From: Onchocerca volvulus
Taxonomy: Eukaryota; Nematoda; Chromadorea; Rhabditida; Onchocercidae
Reading direction: 5' to 3'
Assembly (NCBI GenBank): GCA_000499405.2
Contig: HG738140.1
Coordinates: 11,125,560-11,189,559 of the forward strand
DNA length: 64,000 bases
In this document: positions 25,552 to 36,757 of the stretch, in pieces
Position numbering within the stretch: position 1 is the first letter of the stretch
Layout: each line of letters starts with the position of its first letter
Program-made: the position numbers and the translations under genes
Notes under the pieces: generated by a model
The model's input: the letters and a program-made list of their open reading frames with translations, nothing else
Told to the model about the DNA's origin: nothing
The model's database searches: none

Positions 25552-26329
25552 CTAATTAATCTTGTCTTCAGATGCGGATATTACTGTATCCACATCATCG
25601 ATAACTTCATATTTTGATATCTTTGGCAAATGGATCATTCTTTCATTCGCATAATAGGCACAGTCTGTAATGAATGGTACGCTTAGTAGATCCAAGTAAT
25701 TTTGTATTTGTAGTTGTTTTAAATTATCACGGAGACACATTAATATAAGAATGAGGACTAGAAATACCTTAGGGATACCTAATATTTCAGATCACTGATT
25801 ATTTACGCTTGCTTTTTATCAGTTATCAGTTATTTTTATCAGTTATGAAATGAATCAAAAATGAATGAGCCTAAAGATGACTCGAAAAAAGTAATAGCAT
25901 AAGAAGTTCAAGAATATTGTTTCCGGAACATCTGGATGATTTGTGATGTGTTTTGTAAATTTATCACCAACTCTATCAAACTTTTATTTCATATCTGAGA
26001 TTTTTCGAATGAGAAATCTTCAAAAACTAGTAAGTTAAATAAATGCTAAATTTCATAACACTGAAATCACCAATATGTCATCAGAAACTTACTCTTCACT
26101 CATCACCAAAAATATTCATCCTATATTGAACAATTGAGGCGCATATTTCAAAAGACATTTTAGCTAAATGTTTGAATTTCCGAATGCTATTTTCGCTATG
26201 ATTTAGCGATAATTGATCTCTTCGATCAGTGACATTTATCATGCAAAAAAGGCAATAAAGAATGTGAGTTTTACATTTCGAATGACAACAGCGAGGCGTT
26301 CGTTGCTGGTACCTCACATTATCCTGCAT
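25552..26329 (-). CDS. Unrecognised candidate gene, exon structure unresolved
   Basis: Three open stretches read like coding exons but I recognise no family. First, about 26329-26098, containing KFKHLAKMSFEICASIVQYR then MNIFGDE. Second, near 25985-25875, after a TTGATAG acceptor, containing VGDKFTKHITNHPDVPETIF then LNFLCYYFFRV. Third, about 25775-25552, containing QIQNYLDLLSVPFITDCAYY and an acidic tail ending SASEDKIN, with stop at 25552-25554. The second and third do not join in phase with the obvious donors, so an exon or splice site is missing or the reading is wrong. It lies upstream of PEX13 on the same strand, but its stop codon prevents it being a PEX13 exon. Start unknown. Confidence 0.35.
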
Positions 26330-26714
26330 CGTTCAGATCAATCAAGAACGGACTCATTGATCGCATCTGTGATGCATAAATCCATGATGCCATGATCATG
26401 TTGTAGTTGAACAGGTTAATTAATTGTCAGCAGGTACGTCTATCTCTGTATACAGAGAAACTGGAAATGTTTGGATGACAGGATGTTGTATGATTAGTTA
26501 GTGACAACCATTATTACCATTCCTAGTACCACAAATACCTCATTCGTAGAAATAATTTCATTATTTTCGTCCACTTTACCCCATCGTTGTTCAGAAAGCC
26601 TAAGCTAAAGAGGTAATGTTAAATGCGGACAGATGTCGCTCATCTCGTCACTCAATTCTTCGTCACCCTTCACTATTTACACGCGCATATTCCACTTCCT
26701 ACAGGTTATTCTTT

Positions 26715-26782
26715 TTATTCGGTACAGTAGTTAGCAATTACTGTCTTTAATTATTCGATACAGTAATTATCAATTACCGTCA
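26715..26782. repeat. Imperfect tandem duplication with internal palindromes
   Basis: Two imperfect units, 26715-26750 and 26751-26782, each beginning TTATTCG(G/A)TACAGTA and ending CAATTAC(T/C)GTC. Within each, ACAGTA and TAC(T/C)GT form short inverted repeats around an AT-rich core. It lies about 190 bp upstream of the first recognised exon of the fibrinogen-domain gene. Confidence 0.75.
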
Positions 26783-26975
26783 AATTCCACGAGGGTTCTG
26801 TCAGTCGTGATGATTAAAAAAAGAAGTCATTTTATTGATCTGAAATATACATCATTCATTGGAAAGCTAAATATCTTATATTTTGTTATCCAATTATCAA
26901 TATCAATGATTAATATGGAAAAGATGGGAACGAAGTACAGGATTTATTTTTGTCTAACTCCTATTGACAGATAGT

Positions 26976-29900
26976 ATGATCGATGAATATGTAACTAACT
27001 GTGTGTCATTCGTTGGTGAAGAGTGCTTACTAAGAAAATTATTTTAGATTATCAATTTAATGATGAGTAAAATCTATTCTTTTCTGTGACGAAATTTACA
27101 GAATATCCGGGACATATTGGTGGCCGATGTCTGGCCAGCTTTGATTGCGATCCTAATGGTCCACAAGTTTGTATAACACTCGCAGCAGTGAGAGATTGTT
27201 TCGTTGATTGTCCAAATGCAGCTGATGAAGGTGCTGCTTAATATCCACAATTTTGAAAACACAGGAAAATTAATCGTGTTGATAATTCATATCATAAACC
27301 GATTATTATCAGTCATCCCTTTTGCAGAATGTCCAGTGAACAAAGTGCTATGTGATTCAAAAATAAGGCGCGGATGTGGAAAATGTGTGAAAATGGAAGA
27401 GCGTGATGTGCAGTGCAGCGATCGTCGATGTTTATTTTTCATTGCTAATTTCATCTCTTCTTTTAGCTTTTCATTTTGTCTTAAATAAATTAATGCTTAT
27501 TTTCCTTTGTGAAAGATCAGTTTATGAAAGTTTTCCCTTTTACAGGGCGAAATATATGCTCAGAGCTTGAGCATTTCAAATGCACGTCAACAGACAATTG
27601 TGTTTTACCTCACTGGATTGGAGATGGTATTGATGATTGTGCTGATGGCTCAGATGAAGGTAGCAAATGTTGCAGTGATATTCGGGATAATTTGCAGGGA
27701 AATGAAAAACTCTAAATTTCCGCACTTAAAGATTCTATCAAATTGATTCATAGACTTGGACAGAAGACATACGATTGAACTCGATTTAATTCATTTTATA
27801 TTCATGCAGTGAATGATCACATGAAACTTGCATTCGGATTTCTCATTTATCTCTCGATACTTCCTGTCCATATGTCAAAAATGAAATTCCAAAGTTTTGA
27901 TGAATTAACAAAATAATGATATAAAGCATATAATTTCTAATACTGCACTTATTCTAGATCTTTGCGCTCTTCAGTTGCCAGGTTGCAATCAGACCGAAAT
28001 AAGTTCAACTGTAGCATCTCCGTTTGATGTGGATGCTCCTATTAAAAGTAATACTTTTTTGTAATCTTTTTCAACGTTACATTTTTATCTATCACTCATG
28101 TAATTTTATAAACAAATATCTATTATTGTCGCCATTTTTACTTTTGTTTCCGTTTCTCTCCGTTGTAATAATCAAGTAATTTTTTTGTATGATTTATTTA
28201 GATCGAATAGAAGGATGCCTAGAAGGCGAATTTCTGTGTATCACTTCACACGAATGTATATCCATTGTCGATGTCTTAGATGGTATTGAACAATGTAACG
28301 ATGGAAGTGATGAAAGTATGCTTTTTAAATTGAAAGAAACCAATAAGAGTAAGCGAATATAAAATGCAAAATAATTTTTTTTTTTGTCACGATATATCAA
28401 AATGAAAGTTTTATTCCGGCTGAAGAGGAACTTGAAAGCTGACAGTATTTTACTGATTGTTTTGATCACCGCTCTACATGTGTATGATAAGTTCAGATGT
28501 TACAGATAAATGAAATCATTGATTGAAAGTTAAAACGCTAAAATACTTAGTCATATTTTTTCATTGTATTCCATTTTTTTCTTTTTTTTTTTTTTTGTTT
28601 CTTGCCTTGTCTTCTTATTTGTATCGTCTTTGAGTATTAATAATCTTAATCATTAAATTACTTATCTGTGACCGAAATGTTATTTATTGTGCAGGATATT
28701 GTAAAGACATAGCTGGAAATGAAATGTGTCAGAAACCGAAGCAGTGCAGTTTCAATCCGGCTATTGGCATGTTTATATGTAACTGTCCATTGGGCTATTC
28801 GCGTACTTCTTCCGGTCTTTGTATACCTTTTTTAGGTTAGTTTAAATTTAAAAAATATTTTCTTGTTATGTTTCTTTGACATTCGATAACGTCCTGAAAA
28901 AGATTTATTTTAAATTACTCCACTAATATTCGACGAGAAATATCTCGTCAAGACATAAAATGATAGCAATTGGATATTGCTGAAGCATGGCAAAATTCAA
29001 TTTCTGGTAGCTGCAAAAGAAGATCTCATTTTCCCTTTAACAGCCGATAAAGTCTGGAGCTAACTATGTCCTGACTAAAGAATAATTACTGAAGCGACTC
29101 AACAATGAAATGCAGTAATAATGGATGCTTCAAATAAGAAGAATTAAAATAACTTCATTCGAGTAATTTGGTGTCTTAATAATATTTGCAACAGCACTGT
29201 CGGCGATTTCGGCTATTGTAAGCTTGTGAATGAAGAAAAATTATCATATGTTCAGATGAAGCATATTTTCATTTAATATGTTTCAGCTCCAGCTTTCAGT
29301 AGTGACTGTGCCGATTTGCAGAGACGTTATCATTCTGTGGGATCAGGTCTATTTAAGCTCAATGACTGGAGTTGTTCTAAGCCTGAATTGTGTCCCTTTA
29401 TGGCCCACTGTGAGATGAATCTATTTGGCGGTGGATGGACGGTGAGTTTTTGAAGACAGATCGTTGACTTAATGAAACAAAAACATGACATTTATTTGGC
29501 TTATACATCTTTAGTTCCCAAGAATGTTGTGAGTGAAATGGAAAAGTTTGTAGTGCTCACATGGAGCAAACCTTTTGAAACAAAGCTTATTGTTTCGGCA
29601 GCTGAATATAAATCTGATAGATTGGATCAGATTTAGATATGACGAATAGGAATAATAATCATTTTCCATTGATCAATCGAAGACAAAATTGAACAAGTTA
29701 TTTTCAGATAATCATGCAGCGGTTTAATACATCACTTAGTTTTGACAAAGATATATTGGAATATGAAAATGGTTTCAATCTAGACGATTCGAATTTCTGG
29801 ATTGGTTAGTTTTTATTCACATTTCAATAAAATTTTAATAAGAATTTAGTTCTTTTCTCAATCCTATAGAACTAAAATGTCCTTGTACTATAATATTGTT

Positions 29901-30706
29901 TATTAATAAACAATTCTTGAGATGTATGCAATGAAATAAATCTCATTCCAATAAAAATTCCAAAGTTTACCCACACGTCTAATGTAAAAAATAGCTCCAT
30001 AGAGCGGTTTCAGTAACAAATTAGACAATCTTATTGTTTTGAATTATGGTGTTTAATTTTAACGAAGACAGTTATATTCATAACATTTTTAATTATAGCA
30101 ATTCCACGAAATTCTCAATTTCAGGACTGGAGCGCATGTATCGCTTGACTAATCGTCCTCAGTGCACGAATGAATTACTTTTAAGATTACTTACGGCGAG
30201 CAATGGGCGAATAATTACAATTCGCTATTCGCATTTTATCGTTTATGAAAAATCCCTGGATTATCGATTAAATATTGGAAGTATCACTTATAGGAATGGC
30301 ATGGATAGTTTGTTTTCTTTCTTTTTCTTGTCACAGATATAATGAACTAGGCCATATTTTATATGCTGTTAAACTTTGCTCAGAGTAATCATTGTTTTTG
30401 ATAGCATTTTTCAGAATTTCGCAAAATTTTTGAGAGAAATACGAGATTTCTGCAAATTCTTCTGTTTTAGCAGCAAACGAATTAGCCCAAAGTCAATTAT
30501 GTCCATTCATTACCAGTTCAGAGAAAGAATGTGTCGGTGGAGGAGGATGGTGGAGAAAAGGGTGCCAACAAAAAGGTGTTTTAACAGCTACGAATAAAGC
30601 CCAAGGTACATATCCTGGACTTAACTGGAATGGAAAACGTCTTTCTGCGGTGCAAATGCTCATTCGACCTCGAGGATACATACCTCCTCCGAAGAAACCA
30701 TCCTAA
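26976..30706 (+). CDS. Secreted LDL-receptor-A / EGF / fibrinogen-domain protein
   Basis: Eleven in-phase exons (26976-27015, 27102-27230, 27328-27429, 27546-27659, 27958-28047, 28202-28315, 28695-28835, 29287-29441, 29708-29804, 30125-30307, 30471-30706) encode about 466 residues. The order is: a cysteine-rich LDLa-like start (CLASFDCDPNGPQVCITLAA, ending NAADEE), two clear LDL-receptor class A repeats ending GIDDCADGSDE and GIEQCNDGSDE (each carries the calcium-cage acidic motif), an EGF-like segment (ICNCPLGYSRTSSGLC), and a fibrinogen-related C-terminal domain (CEMNLFGGGWTIIMQRFNTS; GGGGWWRKGCQQ; YPGLNWNGKRLSAVQMLIRP). Fibrinogen-domain proteins bind glycans or receptors outside the cell, often in immunity or development; the ligand here is unknown. 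No signal peptide follows the ATG at 26976, so the true start is probably in an unseen upstream exon. Confidence 0.82.
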
Positions 30707-31741
30707 TATTGCAATTTCACTTCTTTTCTCCAAGTTTTTTGAAATTAAATGAGTTACTGCCTGAGGCATCGCTCAATTTGCCTATCACTTCTTAATCAAA
30801 TGCAGTGTTTCTTCTATTACAATATGCTTTCTTTTCAGATAAAAACATTGCAAGTATGTTTATTGTATATTGCAGTATAGACTTGCATTTAATAAAATGA
30901 CAGACATTGATATTCACATTTTCATAATCAGCGATGAAAATTAGTTCAATATGGTAAAATATAGAAACTGTACGCCATATAAGTCTTTCTGAAAAGTCAA
31001 ATATCAGTTCTACAGGAATGCGATTTCCTTGCGCTCTGTATGCTATCCTGGGGGAACAATAATGTTCATAGATCCTTAGTCATAGCAACATAGCGCAATC
31101 AAGATTCAATATGTGACAAGGATGGTTCCGTATAAGATTGGTTTCCTTTTTATTGTTTTTTTTTTTTTTTTTATTTTCTGTTTTTTGTTTTTTGTTTTTT
31201 TTATTTTTGAATATGGGTTTTTCGTGGTAAAATTGATTGACTGCGGGGCAGTTGCAGGATTAAGTTGGAGTTAAGGGGTAGGGTGGTGAAGATTATAAGG
31301 TTCATTATGTAGTTGAACAAAAATTAGGGATTAGAGGATTAGAGTGAGGTCAAAAGTCAACTATAAACTGAAAGTTATAGTTAATGGTATTATAATGCTT
31401 CTCACCTCTTTTTTTTTCTACTTAATTATTACTAATGTAATTGCGTTTTCCTTTCTCGTTTCTCTGTTTTTCTCCTCAGTTACCTCACAACTTATTTACT
31501 TGTTTTCGTGCATTATATCTTGGTTTATCCCCAGTTGTGTAAATGATGTAAGTTCCGACGATCTTTTGAGTTATAATCTAATAGCAATATTAAGATTTAT
31601 AAGAAATAAGTGATCGTTTTTGTTTAATTACTTTCACTTACATCTTAAGTCTTCTGTCTTGCTATAACGATCACTTTATAATATGTAATCTAGTCAGTCC
31701 TGTTTATCTCGATATTCTTATTGCAGTGCATTATAATAACA
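30707..31741. other. Intergenic with T-rich and G-rich stretches
   Basis: Separates the fibrinogen-domain gene from the Kelch gene. It contains a T-tract at about 31157-31201 and a G-rich segment at about 31243-31285. The open frame at 31344-31613 is hydrophobic and low in complexity and is not called. An acceptor (TTATTGCAG) ends near 31725, about 16 bases before the Kelch start codon. Confidence 0.55.
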
Positions 31742-34700
31742 ATGTTTGGTGGGCCACCGGAAGGCGCTGAAGTATCTTGGAGTAATCATCGACTGCCTTA
31801 TCAGATCGTGGTAATCTGTTAATATTTTTATGTATATATTTTTTTACATTTTACCTGGCTTCTGACGTCTCGCGTATTGATTTCTTCAAATCGCTATCAA
31901 TCGATAACATTCTCATTCTCACATTCTCACATGATCGTTTGCTGTCTGCATTGTTCATTATCCCAAGTTCATTAAGACTGATTGGTAGAAATCTTTTTAT
32001 ATCGTCTTTCACAAGTCTAATTTGCTTCTATTATTCAAGAATTACCGCAGCCATCTTTTGCATTTTTATAGTATGTTTCCTATGTCTGTATAATTTTATT
32101 CATATTAGCAGAGTAAATGTATTATTTTTTGAAATTGGTAGATTAAAAAAAGAAAACTTTCTGCATTTATCTCAGGTCATATTAAAACTGAAACAATTGC
32201 AGGATGATGATAGCAAGGAGGTAAGTCCAGTTGTTGGACATATAATGATTAAATACAATAAAGCATTGATTGTATGGGGTGGTTATTATCGCGCGGAAGA
32301 TAATGATTTTCGATATCGTTCTTCCTCATTTCTGTACATATTACCTGCTGGTTTGCTGGCGGGATGTAACGATGTAAAGTGGTTCGTTTTGTCCGTTTGG
32401 CGTTTTCGTGATTTAAATATTTATTTTTTCGCAGTTAGAAATTCCAAACAGTTACAAGTGGTTCATCATTTCAGGATACTTTATCATGTTCCACATGGCG
32501 ATGTCCCTCCATCAACTAGTGGTGCTTGTGCCATATTATGTGACTGTTGTGTTTTTGTTTTTGGAGGATACGTTCGACGCTGTAAGTGTTAATTTCAGTC
32601 ATTCGGATAACTTCATATTAGTTGAAATTCATGTAATATCATGAAGTGCAGGGAAAAGATCGCTACGAAGTTATTGGTTTGAAATCGTTTTCTTTCAAGC
32701 ATGATTATCATGCTTTTTTCTGTGAAAATTTAGATTTCTGAAGGAATAATAGCTTTTTTATCTGTAACCATCTGTTTCATTATATAATCATTTTAGTGAA
32801 ATGTAAATAGAGTCTAATAATTACATTTAATGACGACATCATAGCGGTCAAAATGAATCAGTACTTATGATAGTTATAAAAATTTTATCCAATATCTTGT
32901 CTAAAAACGAAAAAATTATCTGCGCAAATTGTTTATGTAATTATGAATTATATAAGAAATTTGCGCAGATACTTTTCGAAGTACTTTTGTTTTAAATTGT
33001 ATTTATTCAATCAAATTTATATTACGAAGTTTAGGCATTTATCAATTCATCGATATAGTTGCTTTGTTTTTTTTTTTTTTTTTTTTTGTTCCAAATTTCA
33101 GCACTTAGAACATGAAGGATCGAAAATTCGACCATGCAAACACTAAAAAGTAAAACAAGAATAAATAAAAAATATGAGAGCTTTGGTTTTATCTTATTGC
33201 AGTCTAAGACATTTTACTTCTAGCAGATGATTTCTATAAAATCAAGCTGAGCAAATTTTGATTTTATATTTTTTAAAATTTTATGTCAGTTGATTAAGCG
33301 TAGGCTCGATCTATTTATAAACAGCTGTATTAAGTCATCGAATGCTTAAATTCTGCAAGTTGCTAGTTATCTAAATTTCTTGACTTATCCTCATTCTTTC
33401 CTTTTAGGTAGTATTCCTCTTTTTCATTTATGAAAACAATTAACCTCTCAATCATGTTAATTTTGCTATGAAGTACTGGATTAAATATTGTGACCTCTGA
33501 GGATACCATGTGAAGCATTTTTTTGATTTCAAATTTAGATTAAATTAATTTTCCGAAAACGTCAAATTATAGTGTTTACTGCTGCGTTTAAGTATTATAT
33601 TGTACTAGGAAATTTTGCAGCAGCTCCTAATAATATTCTGGAAGGCTATTCATCGGCAATGTACGTTTTGGATTTGGTACAAGAACGATGGACATTGATT
33701 GTTACTGACGACGATAGTCTGATACCAACACCTCGAGATAAAATGGCTGGATGGTGTTATAGAAAAAAGTTAGAGTTCTGTATTATACTTAGCAGTTTAT
33801 TAAGTTTCATGAGACTATTTATGTGGCGTATTGATTTTTAGCAAATCATCATGCATAATGAAGTTTCACCGAACTGTTGCTAAAACGAATGCAATTTTTA
33901 CAATTTCAACCAATAGATCAAGCAATACGATAAATTCTTTATAATCATGAAGTCAAAGGATATTTTAAATTTTTTGAAAAAAAAAAAAGAAAAGCCATTG
34001 AACTGGGTTTAATAAAAGCAAGTATTGAAATTGAAATAGGTTTTTGTATTCTTTATGCTCTATGAGCTAATACATTGTCAGTGTTTTGCAATTCATTATC
34101 TCTGCTATAACAAATCGTAAGAGGTCATTATCATCAGTCTACGTGATGCTAAAAATATCATGCAGCAATCAAAAATTTGTTTTTTTAGATGTTACTACTT
34201 TGGTGGGTATGGACCACGCCCTTTCGATATGCCAAATTCGGCACTATATTTGAGAGATGTGGGAGAGTTTGTCAGTGATGATAACAGTCCCTTTTACTGG
34301 AATAACCAGTTACTAATTTTTGATCCTGACTCAGGAAAACAGTTTAACTGGACTCTTGCAAAGTAAGTCGATTCTTTTGTAGAAGAAGATATTCAAAAAT
34401 TGTTGGGATAGAGTCTTTTTTTCATCTTAATTTCAAAATGTAGATTAGAATTTTCATGAAAATATGTATAGTTTCTTGCTGATTATTACTGACATACCTG
34501 AAGTGTTTTTGCTAAAATTAACTTAATCTTTTTGCGATCGGTTTTCAAGCATTTTTAGAGTCGGAGGAACGATACCTTCAGCTCGTGCAGCATCTGCATG
34601 CACATTTCTTGAAAAATTTGATAATATTTTGCTCTTCGGTGGACGAAACAAAAATCAGCGATTGAATGATTTGTACCTGCTTGATCTGTCATCTCTCATT

Positions 34701-35704
34701 TGGACGCAAATGTAGAGCTTCATTTATTCCTGAACAGTTTTATTTTTATGAAACTTTTGTCTTGTTTCCAAGACTCATATTTTCAGATTTTCAGAATAAA
34801 AATTTCAGTGAGGTGACAGGAATAAACGAACCGGAAGGCAGAACATGGTGTTCACTCAATACACTATTTCCAAATCAGGCTTTGCTTTATGGTGGGTATT
34901 CGAATGAAGCCCGGGCACTGTCTGATTTCTGGAGGATAGAAATAAAGAAGGACAATGGTGAGCATTATCTGGGAACATGGACTGCAGTGGATACTAAGTA
35001 TGAAGTGAATTCGTGCAGATTGTGGCACACGGGAGCTGTTATTGAAGGACAGTTGTTCGGTGAGATTTCTTGTCCTTGACAGACTTTCATTTTTTTTCAG
35101 TGTAGAAATGACAACGATTAAATAATCTTAATGTGGGTGTATATACTATCGGAAGCTCTTAATCAAAAGAAGTTAACTTTGTGAGATTGAATTATGTAAA
35201 TTATAGACGCTTAGCTAAACAGCTGGCTTTAAAAGACATTCTTAGATGTCTGACATTGTGGAATTCCGATGCCTAATTCTGCATTTGTATCAGTACTGCT
35301 AGATATGATGCATCTATTTAGCATTGTAATGTCAGGAATATACCTACATGGAACATATTCGCTCCATAACTTTAATAATATGAATAGTTCCGGCAATCAA
35401 ACTATTATAAGGAATTGCTATTATTTCCTTTCCATTTTTAGTGTGCGGTGGAGCAGATGCGTTGTTGGAGGAACACATCAAAATTAGTGGTGTAATGAAA
35501 AAACGGATAGAACCGCTCCCATTACTGGCGATTTGTTTAGGTGTTTTATATCCACTGGTCAAAGAAGTCAGTGTATTGCCCGCTTCTTTACAACTGCGTT
35601 TTGCGTGGGCGCGTTACATTTTATCTCGAGGTTATCAAGCGCTTCACATGGATACTGAATATTTCAAAAGATATAAATTGTTGAAGATACTCGAGATGTG
35701 TTAA
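31742..35704 (+). CDS. KLHDC2-like Kelch protein, probable CUL2 E3 substrate receptor
   Basis: Eight in-phase exons (31742-31810, 32203-32350, 32435-32581, 33621-33768, 34189-34362, 34559-34711, 34809-35059, 35442-35704) encode 450 residues. Kelch blades show the GG pairs: ALIVWGGYY, VFVFGGYV, CYYFGGYGPRPFDMPNSALY, NILLFGGRNKNQRLNDLYLL, QALLYGGYSNEARALSDFW and GQLFVCGGA. The intervening PPSTSGACA matches the KLHDC2/1 blade pattern. The C-terminus carries a perfect BC-box (P390-LLAICLGV-L399) and a Cul2-box (LPASLQLRF, 409-417). Vertebrate KLHDC2 binds C-terminal diglycine degrons and recruits Elongin B/C with CUL2; the same role is inferred here. The start is the first ATG after a TTGCAG acceptor. 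Blade 1 is short, so an upstream exon cannot be ruled out. Confidence 0.85.
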
Positions 35705-36757
35705 TAGAGATCTATTGTTTGTACAAAATATCAATTTTTGTTTAATATTTCAGCAGTGTTTTTTCAAAAAAATAGTTCTGTATAGAGAAAAACACAAGCG
35801 GGTAGTTATAATTTTTTTTTTAACTTCCGATTACAAATCATTGGTTCTATTATTAGCGTTTTAATTCTGCATCATATGCACACATTTTTATGCGGTTCGC
35901 AATCATGGGAAATAAGTAAATGATAGATTGCTTAACTTGATTTTTCTATTCCTAATTCTTACCGAATTGTTGGAGTTGTTTGGAACTTTACAAAACTAAT
36001 TTGATCTAACTGTTAATTATACTGCAAGTTGAGATGAAGCAAAGTGGTTAGAAAAATCCACCAGTATATAAGTTCATTTCCCCGTGCTTACATAATAACA
36101 ATATTTATGATAAGAAGTATCCTACTGTTTAAAGTCTGAAAGGAGAGATGGAGAATCTCTTTAATTTTATTCGGATTAATTTGAGATGCGCTCTCATTAA
36201 TGACATTGCATGCCGGAAAGCCTTGGGCATTATGAAATAACATAATTTAGAAAGTGATACCAGCACTTGAAAAGACCGGATGTGTTCTGTAAGAATAAAA
36301 AGACAAGAAATCACTATAAAACTAAAATTAACAGAATCAAAATGAAAATGAAAATATGAAAAGCTAAGTCAAAATAAAAGCATCTTTTGTACAAATAATT
36401 CTTGCAAACATACAAAAATCTCTATCAATGAGATCAATGAAATGATAAAGTGAGTGCTTTATAAGCCAAATATATAGTATGAATAGTAGTTGGGAATGTG
36501 GGATGACTTGGAAGACAAACATCCATTATAAGTTTCTACATAAGTCTCGATGCTTGAGCAAACAAAGTTATCTCTGCCAACAAACAGTTTCAAGAATCTT
36601 ATGAATAGTGAGAATACAATAATAGATTTAATTGGTTTATCTCACAGACTACTGGGTGAAACTAACTCCGCTTAATTAGTAACTTCATGCCTGGATATTT
36701 TTAATCTTTATAAATTTGGATTCCATATTTTTTGAAGACAACTTCTGTGTTCGAGGG
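35705..36757. other. 3' flanks of convergent Kelch and SNX13-like genes
   Basis: Tail-to-tail spacer of about 1 kb. The minus-strand frame at 36129-36314 has no recognisable domain and no splice context; nothing else is supported. Confidence 0.6.

Noticed and set aside
31157..31290. T-rich then G-rich stretch, considered as a small RNA gene
   Set aside because: No recognisable tRNA, snRNA or spliced-leader RNA sequence could be identified.
31939..32202. N-terminal part of a 217-codon open frame in the Kelch gene
   Set aside because: The translation before 32203 is hydrophobic and unrelated to Kelch; a TTGCAG acceptor at 32202 and in-phase joining to 31742-31810 explain the coding part.
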